In this document: positions 1-8,162 of the stretch, in pieces | How positions within the stretch are numbered: position 1 is the first letter of the stretch | Layout: every line of letters begins with the position of its first letter | Origin: Agrobacterium tumefaciens_K | GTDB taxonomy: Bacteria; Pseudomonadota; Alphaproteobacteria; Rhizobiales; Rhizobiaceae | Length of the DNA: 64,000 nt | Reading direction: 5' to 3' | NCBI RefSeq assembly: GCF_031801495.1 | Contig: NZ_JAOEGC010000002.1 | Coordinates: 2,542,001 to 2,606,000 of the forward strand | Made by a program: the position numbers and the translations under genes | Notes under the pieces: generated by a model | Databases searched by the model: none | The model's input: the letters and a program-made list of their open reading frames with translations, nothing else | Told to the model about the DNA's origin: nothing

Positions 1-701
1 TCAGCCTCGATGCTGTCTATGGACGACAGCCGCAGTCGCAGGATGTCCGGCACCTGCTTCAATAGCGTCTTGGCCAGATATCCAAGCGACGGCTCTCCTG
101 GCAGATCCGCACCGTAGCTCGTGGCATCCACCCCGGTCAGAACAATCTCGCGATAACCGCTTTCCGTCAGCTTGCGGGCCTGCTCCACCACCGCGCCCAT
201 GGGAACCGAACGGGAATTGCCTCGCCCGTAGGGAATGATGCAGAAGGTGCAGCGGTGGTCGCAGCCGTTCTGCACCTGAATGAAAGCGCGCACATGCCCG
301 TCGATGTGCTTGACCATCTGCGGAGCAGTGGCCTTGATGCTCATGATATCGTTGACGCGCAGCTTCTCTTCCGCCGAAACGCCAAAATCGGGAAGCGCGC
401 GATAGGATGCGCTTTTCAGTTTTTCCTCGTTGCCGAGCACAGCATCCACTTCCGGCATCTCGGCGAAGATCTGCTTTTCGGTCTGCGCGGCACAACCGGT
501 CACGATGATACGCGCATGCGGGTTGTCCCGGCGTGCACGGCGGATAGCCTGACGCGCCTGACGCACTGCTTCACCGGTCACGGCACAGGTGTTGACGAGA
601 ACGGCATTGTTGAGCCCGGCCTTCTCAGCTTCGGCCCGCATCACTTCCGATTCATAGGTATTGAGACGGCAGCCGAAGGTGATGACCTCGACGCCGCTCA
701 T
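1..701 (-). CDS. mtaB: tRNA ms2t6A37 methylthiotransferase MtaB, 3' part missing
   Basis: This is a radical-SAM methylthiotransferase that adds a methylthio group to t6A37 of ANN-decoding tRNAs. The frame opens with ATG at 699-701 and reads MSGVEVITFGCRLNTYES, the typical N-terminal MTTase start with its first cluster cysteine. A second conserved cysteine follows in VNTCAVT. The radical-SAM motif CDHRCTFC is encoded within 240-263. The gene runs off the left edge, so the C-terminal TRAM region is not seen. Its ATG overlaps the dapF stop by four bases, which indicates translational coupling. The longest open frame here (1-495 minus) is a shadow in another phase. Confidence 0.93.
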   Translation of the reverse strand, partial: MSGVEVITFGCRLNTYESEVMRAEAEKAGLNNAVLVNTCAVTGEAVRQARQAIRRARRDNPHARIIVTGCAAQTEKQIFAEMPEVDAVLGNEEKLKSASYRALPDFGVSAEEKLRVNDIMSIKATAPQMVKHIDGHVRAFIQVQNGCDHRCTFCIIPYGRGNSRSVPMGAVVEQARKLTESGYREIVLTGVDATSYGADLPGEPSLGYLAKTLLKQVPDILRLRLSSIDSIEA

Positions 702-1612
702 ATCGCCCCCTGCTCGGAGCAGGCGCCGCTGGCGACGTCGCGCTTCCATGTGCCGGTAACGGGATCGACGGACCCCGACCATTCCCACTCGGCGGGACCG
801 GTCATGATGACGTGATTGTCCTCGCGCCATTCGATGGTCAGCGGAACGCGTATCGGTGCCGAGGCAACATCGATTGTGACAGTGCGGCCAGTGCGGCCGG
901 TGCGCGCAGCAGAAACACCCGCAGCACAGGCAGCCGAACCGCAGGCAAGCGTCAGCCCCGCGCCACGTTCCCAGGTACGGGTGCGCAATGATGCATCGGA
1001 GGTAACCTGCGCCAACGTGATATTTGCCTTTTCCGGAAACATAGGATGGTTTTCCAGAAGCGGCCCGATGCGTTCGAGGTCGAAGCTCATCGGATCACGG
1101 TCCACCCAGAACACCGCGTGCGGATTACCCATGGACATCACGGCAGGCGAATGCAGGATGGGATTGTCGATCGGCCCGATCTGCAGTTCGATACGGCTGG
1201 TATCGTGAAACTCTTCAGAAAGCGGGATGTCCTGCCAGTCGAAACGTGGGCTTCCCATATCGACGGAAATCATGCCGTCGTCATGTTCGATGGCATTCAG
1301 AATGCCGGCCACGGTCTGGAAGGTGAAAACCTTCTTGCCCGTTTCAGAGGCGAGAGCCTGTACGACACAGCGCGTCCCGTTGCCGCAGGCCTGCGCCTTC
1401 GTGCCATCGCAATTCAGGATATCGATATAGGCGTCCGTGCCGTTCGTGCGCGGATCGTGGATGGCCATGATCTGATCGAACTGCGTCGCCGGATCGGCAT
1501 TCAATGCGATTGCCGCCGAAGGCGTGACCATCTCCTTACGGCCGCGCATATCGACAACGAGGATCTTGTTGCCAAGCCCGTTCATCTTCGCAAATTCGAC
1601 CATATCCGTCAT
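698..1612 (-). CDS. dapF: Diaminopimelate epimerase
   Basis: DapF converts LL- to meso-diaminopimelate for lysine and peptidoglycan synthesis in the cytoplasm. Both catalytic cysteine motifs are visible: CGNGTRC in the N-terminal half and LACGSAAC near the C-terminus. The N-terminus contains FAKMNGLGN, the usual start of the family fold. The frame is open upstream to 1657, but the start at 1612 (MTDMVEF) fits the family length of about 300 residues better; 1603 is also possible. It is the first gene of a two-gene unit with mtaB, and the stop of dapF overlaps the ATG of mtaB. This pairing is common in Rhizobiales. Confidence 0.95.
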   Translation of the reverse strand: MTDMVEFAKMNGLGNKILVVDMRGRKEMVTPSAAIALNADPATQFDQIMAIHDPRTNGTDAYIDILNCDGTKAQACGNGTRCVVQALASETGKKVFTFQTVAGILNAIEHDDGMISVDMGSPRFDWQDIPLSEEFHDTSRIELQIGPIDNPILHSPAVMSMGNPHAVFWVDRDPMSFDLERIGPLLENHPMFPEKANITLAQVTSDASLRTRTWERGAGLTLACGSAACAAGVSAARTGRTGRTVTIDVASAPIRVPLTIEWREDNHVIMTGPAEWEWSGSVDPVTGTWKRDVASGACSEQGAI

Positions 1613-1819
1613 CGTCCTGAACCTGTCTGAGCCTATCATGCGGTGTAAGCGCCGCATTTGCCCCCTATATGGCGGAAATGGCGATGAATTACCAGTGTGT
1701 GATGATTGAAGTGAGCGTTGGGGTCAAACCGCTGCGCCAATCGGCCGCTCACTCAAAACCTCTTGCGTTTCCAGATGATATGACCGCTAAGTTGTGAAGT
1801 AAAACCGGGAGACCATGTT

Positions 1820-1948
1820 ATGGCCAAGGGACAACTTCGAAGCAACAAAGAAGTCAGAAAACCCAAGAAGGATAAGGTGGCAAAATCCGCGCCACCCACA
1901 CTCGGGTCACAGGTGAAAGCCAGCGAAAGCACGACCAAAAAGAAATAA
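1820..1948 (+). CDS. Small basic protein, 42 residues, unknown function
   Basis: A short frame starts with ATG at 1820, preceded by a GGGAG ribosome-binding site at 1808-1812, and ends with TAA at 1946-1948. The product begins MAKGQLRSNKEVRKPKKDK and ends in STTKKK. It is very rich in lysine and has no hydrophobic segment. I recall short proteins opening with MAKGQLR and a lysine/proline tract being common as unannotated small genes in Proteobacteria, which raises confidence, but their function is not known to me. It lies alone between dapF and the MBL-fold gene, both on the other strand, so it should have its own promoter. A nucleic-acid or ribosome-associated role would be a guess from charge alone. 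Confidence 0.72.
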   Translation: MAKGQLRSNKEVRKPKKDKVAKSAPPTLGSQVKASESTTKKK

Positions 1949-2069
1949 ATGGAAACCGCTGCGATGGCGTTGCGACGTATTGCATGACGTCGATCGCCAC
2001 CAGTCGTGGAATACTTTTTTCGGGAGGTTTTGCACGGTCTTGCAGTACCAAGGCAAAACTTTTTGAGAC

Positions 2070-3143
2070 TCAAACCATCGGCAGGTCGAACACTTCGCCG
2101 GGACGCATCGGGCGAAAACGGTCTTCCGCAACGCCCTGTTTGGCAAGCGCAGCCTTCAAAGCGATGATAGGCGCATCTATGGCTTCGTCAGTAAGCTGAA
2201 CCGTGCCCCAATGGTGGCCGCAGGCATAGGCCGCGCCACAGATCTTCATGCCTTCGACGGCTTCCGCCGGATTCTGGTGCTGTCCCTTCATGAACCAGCG
2301 AGGTTCGTAAGCGCCGAACGGCAGGTTGGCGAGCCGGAACCTGCCATGCTTCTTGGCAACCGCATGATAATTGAGGCCGCTGTGGAAACCCGTATCGCCG
2401 ATGTGGTAGATCTTGCCGCCCGGCGTCTCGATGACAAAGGCTGCCCAGAGCGCCATGCGCCGATCATTCAGGCCGCGTGCCGACCAGTGATGACATGGCT
2501 CGAAGTGAATTTTCACGTCGGGACTGACGTCAAGCACATCGCCCCAGTCCCCGGTTGAAATCTTAGCCGCCTGGACCTTCGTACGGATGATTGCATCGTT
2601 GCCGAGCGGCGTGACGAACAGCGGCTTGTGGTCCACATGCAGGCGGTGCAGAGTTTCGAGATCGAGATGGTCGTAGTGATTGTGTGTCACGAGCACCAGA
2701 TCGATGGGCGGCAGATCCTCGAACCGGATGCCGGGCGCATTGACCCGCTTGGGGCCAGCGAAGCTGAAAGGGCTTGTTCGCTCCGACCAAACGGGATCGG
2801 CAAGAATATTCAGCCCGGCCGTCTGGATCAGGAAAGAGGCGTGACCGACAAAGGTCACACGCAGATCCTTGCCCGCTACACGCTCACTCGGTGTCGCAAG
2901 CGGAAAGGGGCTGGGATAGGTTTCGGGCCAAATGGCCTTCTGACCATTGAACCGCCACTTCATGAGGTCGGCAAAGCCGTTCGGAGCCTCGCCACCCGGA
3001 TTGAAGAAACGCACGCCATCGAAGTGGTCGGAAACAGGACCGGTATAATAGGCACCGGCATTGGAACGGCTCGCAAAAAGCCCGCCGCCAGCCAGAGCAA
3101 GCGTGCCAAGTGCGGCAAGTCGAAAGAAGTTTCGGCGTTTCAT
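2070..3143 (-). CDS. MBL-fold metal-dependent hydrolase with Tat-like signal
   Basis: The product (about 357 residues) belongs to the metallo-beta-lactamase fold, in the group that includes NAPE-phospholipase-D-like and RomA-type proteins. The metal-binding motif THNHYDHLD is present, a variant of HxHxDH, and further ligands are plausible in GDTGFH and the C-terminal GHHWGT. The start at 3143 gives MKRRNFFRLAALGTLALAGG, a short Tat-like signal peptide with RRNFF followed by a hydrophobic stretch and small residues, so an exported enzyme is likely. The open frame extends upstream to 3209, but that start would bury the signal. It is divergent from ffh. The substrate cannot be predicted; an amide or phosphodiester hydrolase is possible. 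Confidence 0.85.
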   Translation of the reverse strand: MKRRNFFRLAALGTLALAGGGLFASRSNAGAYYTGPVSDHFDGVRFFNPGGEAPNGFADLMKWRFNGQKAIWPETYPSPFPLATPSERVAGKDLRVTFVGHASFLIQTAGLNILADPVWSERTSPFSFAGPKRVNAPGIRFEDLPPIDLVLVTHNHYDHLDLETLHRLHVDHKPLFVTPLGNDAIIRTKVQAAKISTGDWGDVLDVSPDVKIHFEPCHHWSARGLNDRRMALWAAFVIETPGGKIYHIGDTGFHSGLNYHAVAKKHGRFRLANLPFGAYEPRWFMKGQHQNPAEAVEGMKICGAAYACGHHWGTVQLTDEAIDAPIIALKAALAKQGVAEDRFRPMRPGEVFDLPMV

Positions 3144-3254
3144 GCTAAAGCTATAAGGAGCCTCACGGGCCTGTTCAAGCGGGATGACGTTTGTCAAATC
3201 CATCTTCACGAAGACGTCAACTCGGCAGGGCTGAAGCTAAAATGCCCGTGCGCC

Positions 3255-3283
3255 TTGACTTTTACTGCGCTTTCCTGTTTATC
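3255..3283 (+). promoter_or_regulatory. Candidate promoter of the ffh leader
   Basis: TTGACT at 3255-3260 and TTTATC at 3278-3283 are separated by 17 bases, which fits a sigma-70-type promoter with a moderate -10 box. It would start transcription near 3290, ahead of the two hairpins preceding ffh. It is the best promoter-like match in the 327-base space between the divergent MBL-fold gene and ffh. Confidence 0.45.
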
Positions 3284-3289
3284 CGCCCC

Positions 3290-3400
3290 GATTAGCTGGC
3301 AGTTTCAAGACTCCAAGCCGCCGACCGGGACCCGAAAAGGTATAAAGAGATCCCGGAGGTCAACACCCGACAGCGCGATGCGCCCTCGGGTGCTTTTTGG
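3290..3400 (+). ncRNA. Structured leader or small RNA upstream of ffh
   Basis: Two adjacent hairpins fill this stretch. The first pairs GACCGGGA (3323-3330) with TCCC and GGTC (3351-3361) around a three-base bulge. The second pairs CACCCGA (3364-3370) with TCGGGTG (3386-3392), contains an inner GCGC/GCGC stem (3373-3376 with 3380-3383), and is followed by CTTTTTGG. The second element looks like a factor-independent terminator, so a transcript from the promoter near 3255 would either stop as an RNA of about 110 bases or read into ffh. It lacks the conserved SRP RNA loop, so it is not 4.5S RNA. I recall an alphaproteobacterial RNA family named after ffh but cannot verify a match. The 5' end is inferred. 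Confidence 0.5.
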
Positions 3401-3470
3401 CTTTGCGTCTTGTTTTTGGCAGCAAAAGCACCGACGTTTCGGAAACCCCGGAACGAAGAAGGAAAAGACG

Positions 3471-5039
3471 ATGTTTGAAAGCCTCCAGGACCGCCTTGGC
3501 TCCATTCTGAATGGACTGACCGGCCGTGGCGCACTGACGGAAGCCGATGTTTCCGCAGCTCTGCGCGAGGTTCGCCGTGCGCTTCTCGAAGCCGACGTGG
3601 CGCTCGAAGTTGTCCGCTCCTTTACCGACAAGGTGCGCGAAAAGGCGGTTGGCGCCAGCGTCCTGAAATCCATCAAGCCCGGCCAGATGGTCGTCAAGAT
3701 CGTGCATGACGAGCTTGTCGAGATGCTCGGCACCGAAGGCGTTTCCATTGACCTTCACGCCGCCGCCCCCGTCGTCATCATGATGGTGGGTCTTCAGGGT
3801 TCGGGTAAAACAACGACCACCGGCAAGATCGCCAAACGGCTCACGGATCGCGAAAAGAAGAAGGTGCTGATGGCATCTCTCGACACGCGCCGTCCCGCCG
3901 CACAGGAACAGCTGAGACAGCTTGGCGTTCAGACCGGCATCGACACGCTGCCGATCGTCGCCGGACAGTCGCCGACCGATATCGCTTCGCGTGCCGTGCA
4001 GGCTGCCAAGCTCGGTGGCCATGACGTCGTGATCCTCGACACGGCCGGCCGTACCCACATCGACGAACCGTTGATGATGGAAATGGCCGACATCAAGAAG
4101 AAGGCCAACCCGCACGAAATCCTGCTGGTCGCCGACAGCCTGACCGGTCAGGACGCCGTCAATCTGGCTCGTAATTTCGATGAGCGCGTTGGTATCACCG
4201 GCCTCGTTCTGACCCGTATGGACGGCGATGGCCGAGGCGGTGCGGCGCTTTCGATGCGCGCCGTCACCGGCAAGCCGATCAAGCTGATCGGCACCGGCGA
4301 GCGCATGGGCGAACTCGATGAGTTCCATCCGCGCCGTATTGCTGACCGTATTCTCGGCATGGGCGATATCGTCTCGCTGGTCGAGAAGGCCGCGGAAAAC
4401 ATCGATGCCGAAAAAGCCCGCGCCATGGCCGAGAAGATGGCCAAGGGCAAGTTCGACCTGAACGACATGGCTGACCAGCTTGCCCAGATGAAGAAGATGG
4501 GCGGCATGGGCGGCATCATGGGCCTGATGCCCGGCATGGCAGGCATGAAAGACAAGATGGCTTCGGCCGGTCTGAACGACAAGTTGTTCGACCGCCAGAT
4601 CGCCATCATCTCCTCGATGACCAAGGCCGAGCGCGCCAACCCGGATATCCTGAAACACAGCCGCAAGAAGCGCATCGCTGCCGGTTCCGGCACGGATGCC
4701 GCCGAAATCAACAAGCTTCTCAAGATGCATCGCGGCATGGCCGACATGATGAAAGCCATGGGCGGCAAGGGCAAGGGCGGCATCATGAAACAGATGATGG
4801 GCGGCCTTGCAGGCAAGATGGGTCTTGGCGGAATGGGTGGCATGCCCGACCTGTCGAACATCGACCCCAAGCAGCTGGAAGCGCTTCAGAAGCAGGCGGA
4901 AGCAGCGGGCCTCGGCAAGCCGGGTGCGATGCCTCCGGGCCTTGGCGGCCTTCCGGGTGGCCTCCCCGGTCTTGGCGGCGCAAAGCTGCCCGGCCTTGGT
5001 GGACTCCCCGGTCTGCCCGGTTTTGGCAAGAAGAAGTGA
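3471..5039 (+). CDS. ffh: Signal recognition particle protein Ffh
   Basis: Ffh is the GTPase of the signal recognition particle and delivers nascent membrane proteins to FtsY with the help of 4.5S RNA. The start at 3471 gives MFESLQDRLGSILNGLTGRG, the typical N domain, after an AAGAAGGA ribosome-binding site. The G domain shows GLQGSGKTTTTGK near residue 105, DTAGR near 190 and TRMDGD further on. The M domain is rich in methionine. From about residue 470 to 522 there is a glycine-, leucine- and proline-rich tail of GLGGLPG-type repeats ending in FGKKK, longer than in E. coli Ffh. The frame is open far upstream (to 2628), but that part is antisense to the MBL-fold gene and not coding. Confidence 0.98.
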   Translation: MFESLQDRLGSILNGLTGRGALTEADVSAALREVRRALLEADVALEVVRSFTDKVREKAVGASVLKSIKPGQMVVKIVHDELVEMLGTEGVSIDLHAAAPVVIMMVGLQGSGKTTTTGKIAKRLTDREKKKVLMASLDTRRPAAQEQLRQLGVQTGIDTLPIVAGQSPTDIASRAVQAAKLGGHDVVILDTAGRTHIDEPLMMEMADIKKKANPHEILLVADSLTGQDAVNLARNFDERVGITGLVLTRMDGDGRGGAALSMRAVTGKPIKLIGTGERMGELDEFHPRRIADRILGMGDIVSLVEKAAENIDAEKARAMAEKMAKGKFDLNDMADQLAQMKKMGGMGGIMGLMPGMAGMKDKMASAGLNDKLFDRQIAIISSMTKAERANPDILKHSRKKRIAAGSGTDAAEINKLLKMHRGMADMMKAMGGKGKGGIMKQMMGGLAGKMGLGGMGGMPDLSNIDPKQLEALQKQAEAAGLGKPGAMPPGLGGLPGGLPGLGGAKLPGLGGLPGLPGFGKKK

Positions 5040-5047
5040 GGGCGACC

Positions 5048-5365
5048 ATGACCAATGCCGAAGTGAAAGAACAGCTCTCCGAATACCGCCAGTCCATCGA
5101 CAACATCGATGCCGCACTGGTCCACATACTGGCCGAACGTTTCCGCTGCACGAAAGCGGTCGGCGTTCTGAAAGCCAGATACGAATTGCCGCCGGCAGAC
5201 CCGGCGCGCGAGGAATACCAGATCGAACGCCTTCGCCGTCTGGCCAAGGACGCCAATCTGGACCCGGATTTCGCCGAGAAGTTCCTGAACTTCATCATCA
5301 AGGAAGTCATCCGGCATCATGAAGCAATTGCCGCTGAACACAACGGCACAGAAAAGACCGCCTGA
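5048..5365 (+). CDS. Chorismate mutase, AroQ type
   Basis: A 105-residue all-helical chorismate mutase that makes prephenate for phenylalanine and tyrosine synthesis. The sequence has the AroQ layout: helix 1 with YRQSIDNIDAALVHILAERF, then KAVGVLKA with the conserved active-site lysine, then the REEYQIERLRRLAKD region, and a last helix with FLNFIIKEVIRHHE. The start at 5048 follows ffh by eight bases and precedes rpsP by 32, so the three genes are probably co-transcribed. A monofunctional mutase without a prephenate dehydratase domain is usual in rhizobia. Confidence 0.9.
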   Translation: MTNAEVKEQLSEYRQSIDNIDAALVHILAERFRCTKAVGVLKARYELPPADPAREEYQIERLRRLAKDANLDPDFAEKFLNFIIKEVIRHHEAIAAEHNGTEKTA

Positions 5366-5397
5366 CCGGCGGGCAAGCCATTCTAAGGAGAAATAAC

Positions 5398-5775
5398 ATG
5401 GCACTGAAAATTCGTCTCGCACGCGGTGGTTCCAAGAAGCGCCCGTACTACCAGATCGTTGTTGCTGACGCCCGTTCGCCACGCGACGGCCGTTTCCTCG
5501 AGAAGGTCGGCTCCTGGAACCCGATGCTTGCCAAGGACAACCCGCAGCGTATCGAGCTGAAGGTTGAACTCATCAAGGAATGGCTCGGCAAGGGCGCACA
5601 GCCGACCGACCGCGTTCTGCGCTTCCTCGCAGAAGCTGGCATCGCTCAGCGCGACGCTCGCAACAACCCTGAGAAGGCAAAGCCGGGCAAGCGCGCTCTC
5701 GAGCGCGTTGCCGAGAAGAAGCAGAAGGCTGAAGATGCCGCTGCTGCTGCCGCAGAAGCTTCTGCTGCGGAATAA
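5398..5775 (+). CDS. rpsP: 30S ribosomal protein S16
   Basis: S16 is a small-subunit assembly protein. The product begins MALKIRLARGGSKKRPYYQI, the conserved family start, and contains DGRFLEKVGSWNP. The core is followed by a tail of about 45 residues rich in alanine, glutamate and lysine, ending EASAAE, which makes it 125 residues against about 82 in E. coli. It has a strong AAGGAGA ribosome-binding site and begins the classic rpsP-rimM-trmD-rplS series. A hairpin with a T-run follows the gene, so expression of rimM may be lower than that of S16. Confidence 0.98.
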   Translation: MALKIRLARGGSKKRPYYQIVVADARSPRDGRFLEKVGSWNPMLAKDNPQRIELKVELIKEWLGKGAQPTDRVLRFLAEAGIAQRDARNNPEKAKPGKRALERVAEKKQKAEDAAAAAAEASAAE

Positions 5776-5797
5776 TCCGCAAGCAATCGCTTGAAGA

Positions 5798-5831
5798 GCG
5801 GGTGGCGTGGTTTACCGCGCCGCCCGTTTTT
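5798..5831 (+). terminator. Terminator or attenuator between rpsP and rimM
   Basis: GCGGGTGGCG (5798-5807) pairs with CGCCGCCCG (5818-5826) through one wobble pair, with a ten-base loop, followed by TTTTTGG. It may end most rpsP transcripts or attenuate reading into rimM. Confidence 0.7.
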
Positions 5832-5895
5832 GGTTTATTGTGATGAAAACGCGCCATAAACCGAACACGATAAACACCAGAAGACGGACGGCCCG

Positions 5896-6462
5896 ATGGC
5901 AAAGCTGGAAAACCCGGTTCTCATGGCAAAGATTGGCGGCGCGCAAGGTTTGCGCGGCGAGGTGCGGGTGAGTTCCTATACGGAAGATCCCATGGCGCTT
6001 GGCGACTATGGCAATCTGATCAGCGCCGATGGCCGTGTCTTCGAAATTCTGGAAGTTCGCGAAGGCAAGAATGTCGTGGTCGTCCGCTTCAGGGGCGTCA
6101 ACGACCGCAATGCCGCCGAAGCCCTGAACGGGCTGGAGCTGTTCGTTGACCGTGACAACCTGCCCGATGACGAGCTGGATGACGACGAATTTTATTATGC
6201 CGACCTCGAGGGTCTGGAAGCCGTGGACGCGGATGGCAACAGCTATGGCGCCATCAGTGCCGTCTTCGACTTCGGTGCGGGTGACCTTCTTGAGCTGAAA
6301 GGTGCCGGGCGTCGCCCCACCTTGATCCCCTTTTCAGAGGCGGCCGTTCTCGAAATCGACCTTGAAGGCGGGAAAATCCTTATCGATCCAATGGCTGCCG
6401 GCCTGATCGAAAACCCTGACGACAAGGACGAAACCGGCGTTTCGCCCTTCGGCAAGAAATAA
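5896..6462 (+). CDS. rimM: Ribosome maturation factor RimM
   Basis: RimM helps mature the 30S head by binding S19 and 16S rRNA. The 188-residue protein has the N-terminal RimM beta-barrel (AKIGGAQGLRGEVRV) and the PRC-barrel half with EFYYADLEGLEAVD and IPFSEAAVLEID. It precedes trmD with only three bases between stop and start, as in many bacteria, and follows rpsP after a terminator-like hairpin. Confidence 0.96.
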   Translation: MAKLENPVLMAKIGGAQGLRGEVRVSSYTEDPMALGDYGNLISADGRVFEILEVREGKNVVVVRFRGVNDRNAAEALNGLELFVDRDNLPDDELDDDEFYYADLEGLEAVDADGNSYGAISAVFDFGAGDLLELKGAGRRPTLIPFSEAAVLEIDLEGGKILIDPMAAGLIENPDDKDETGVSPFGKK

Positions 6463-6465
6463 TCC

Positions 6466-7167
6466 ATGACCTTCAAGGCGACCGTACTGACGCTTTACCC
6501 GGAAATGTTTCCGGGCCATCTGGCATATTCGCTGGCGGGCAAGGCTCTGGACAAGGGGCAGTGGTCGCTGGAGCCTGTACAGATCCGCGAGTTTGCAACG
6601 GACAGACACCGGAGCGTGGACGACACGCCTGCCGGCGGCGGTGCCGGCATGGTGTTGAAGCCGGATGTTCTGTCCGCCGCCATCGACCACGTGTCGGAAG
6701 GCGATACACGCCCGCGCCTGCTGATGAGCCCGCGTGGCAAGCCGCTGACGCAGGAGCGCGTCCGTGAACTGGCCGCAGGTGATGGCGTCATCATCGTTTG
6801 CGGACGCTTCGAAGGCGTCGATCAGCGTGTGATCGATGCCCGCGATCTCGAAGAGGTCTGCATCGGCGATTACATCCTTTCAGGCGGCGAACCGGCAGCC
6901 TTGACGCTTCTGGACGCAATCGTGCGGATCTTGCCAGGCGTTATGGGCAACGACCTCTCCGGTGTTCATGAAAGTTTCGAAGGCGGACTGCTCGAGCATC
7001 CCCATTACACCCGCCCGCAGGTCTGGGAAGGGCGCGATATTCCTGCCGTTTTGACCTCCGGCAATCATGCCGCCATCGATAAATGGCGCCACCAACAGGC
7101 GCTTGCCCTGACAAAGGAACGCCGCCCGGACCTGATACGGAAGCCCGCTCAGGCCGACAGGAAGTAA
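6466..7167 (+). CDS. trmD: tRNA (guanine-N1-)-methyltransferase TrmD
   Basis: TrmD methylates G37 of tRNAs that read CNN codons, using S-adenosylmethionine in a trefoil-knot fold. The start MTFKATVLTLYPEMFPG, the motif TPAGGGAGMV, CGRFEGVDQRV and the knot region GDYILSGGEPAALTLLDA are all diagnostic. At 233 residues it has the normal length. Its 3' end overlaps the end of the convergent TauE-type gene by 19 bases, and rplS lies further downstream instead of directly adjacent, so the usual operon has been split by a gene on the other strand. Confidence 0.97.
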   Translation: MTFKATVLTLYPEMFPGHLAYSLAGKALDKGQWSLEPVQIREFATDRHRSVDDTPAGGGAGMVLKPDVLSAAIDHVSEGDTRPRLLMSPRGKPLTQERVRELAAGDGVIIVCGRFEGVDQRVIDARDLEEVCIGDYILSGGEPAALTLLDAIVRILPGVMGNDLSGVHESFEGGLLEHPHYTRPQVWEGRDIPAVLTSGNHAAIDKWRHQQALALTKERRPDLIRKPAQADRK

Positions 7168-7895
7168 TAGGCGGTCAGCACCAGCCCTACCGTGATGACC
7201 AGCCAGCGGATGACCCATTGCGGCACCCGTCTGGCGGCATGAACGCCAACATAACCGCCCAGTGCGGCTGCCGGGAACATGATGAGGGCAGCCCACCATG
7301 AGACGACACCACCGCTGACGAAGATCGTGATGGCGATAATGGCAATCACCACCGACAGCAGGTTTTTCAGCGCATTGAGGTGATGGTAGCTGCCGCCAGA
7401 GGTAACGCCGAGGATGGCAAGCATCATGATGCCCATGCCCGCCCCGAAGAAACCACCATAGATGGATGCCAGCCCTTGAAAGAAAAGGCTCGGCAGATTG
7501 CCCGGAGAGCGCTCCGCGCTCGATTTCGGCCGCAACCAGGGACCGGCCGCGAAAACGGCAGTCGCTGCCAGCAGAAGCCACGGCACGAGCTGGCGGAATG
7601 ACGGATTGTCAAGCGACAGGAGAACAAGTGCGCCTGCCAGACCGCCAACGACGGAGACAGCCGACAGCAGGATCGCCTCGCGCCAGTGTTTCTGGATCTC
7701 CGGCCCATAGGCAATCACCGATGTGATGTAGCCGGGAAACTGCACGATCGCCGAGGTCGCATTGGCGACGATGGGCGGCAGACCGGCAAGCGTCATCGCT
7801 CCGAAGGTCAGGAACGTGCCGCCACCGGCAATGGCATTCACCACGCCAGACAGAAAACCGGTCGCGAAAAGCATGAAAACGATATAAATGGACAT
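7149..7895 (-). CDS. TSUP/TauE-SafE family membrane permease
   Basis: This is an integral membrane protein of about 248 residues in the TSUP family, whose members export or import sulfur-containing organic anions. It begins MSIYIVFMLFATGFLSGVV and carries the N-terminal motif NAIAGGGTFLTF, repeated in weaker form near the C-terminal half (FGAGMGIMMLAIL), consistent with the internal duplication of the family. About eight hydrophobic segments are visible. The start at 7895 follows a GGGAGG site; upstream in-frame starts to 7955 lack one. It sits convergently inside the trmD-rplS interval and overlaps the trmD end. The substrate is unknown. Confidence 0.87.
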   Translation of the reverse strand: MSIYIVFMLFATGFLSGVVNAIAGGGTFLTFGAMTLAGLPPIVANATSAIVQFPGYITSVIAYGPEIQKHWREAILLSAVSVVGGLAGALVLLSLDNPSFRQLVPWLLLAATAVFAAGPWLRPKSSAERSPGNLPSLFFQGLASIYGGFFGAGMGIMMLAILGVTSGGSYHHLNALKNLLSVVIAIIAITIFVSGGVVSWWAALIMFPAAALGGYVGVHAARRVPQWVIRWLVITVGLVLTAYYFLSA

Positions 7896-8162
7896 GGCCC
7901 CTCCCAAGGTCCCCATGCCATAGCGGGGAAGCGTCACCCCGGCAATCGCCTCCACGAGTAAGCGAATGATAAAATATTGTCATGAAAGGGATGACAAACG
8001 ACGCTTCCTCGTGTATTTGCCCGCGTGGAAATGGGAAAGATCCCTTAACCGCAAGCAAAGAATGGCGAACCCGCTCCTGCCGCAAGGCACGATCCCGAGG
8101 CTGTTGACCGAAGGATGAGATGTTGAGCGCTCTGGCTGTTTCAGAAGAAATCAGAGGTTAAC

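Noticed and set aside
3290..3400. 4.5S SRP RNA next to ffh
   Set aside because: The conserved SRP loop with its GGAA and AGCAG elements is missing, although the size and position would fit.
2628..3470. A 281-codon in-frame extension upstream of ffh
   Set aside because: It is antisense to the MBL-fold gene, crosses the promoter and hairpins, and does not look like an Ffh domain. The family start is at 3471.
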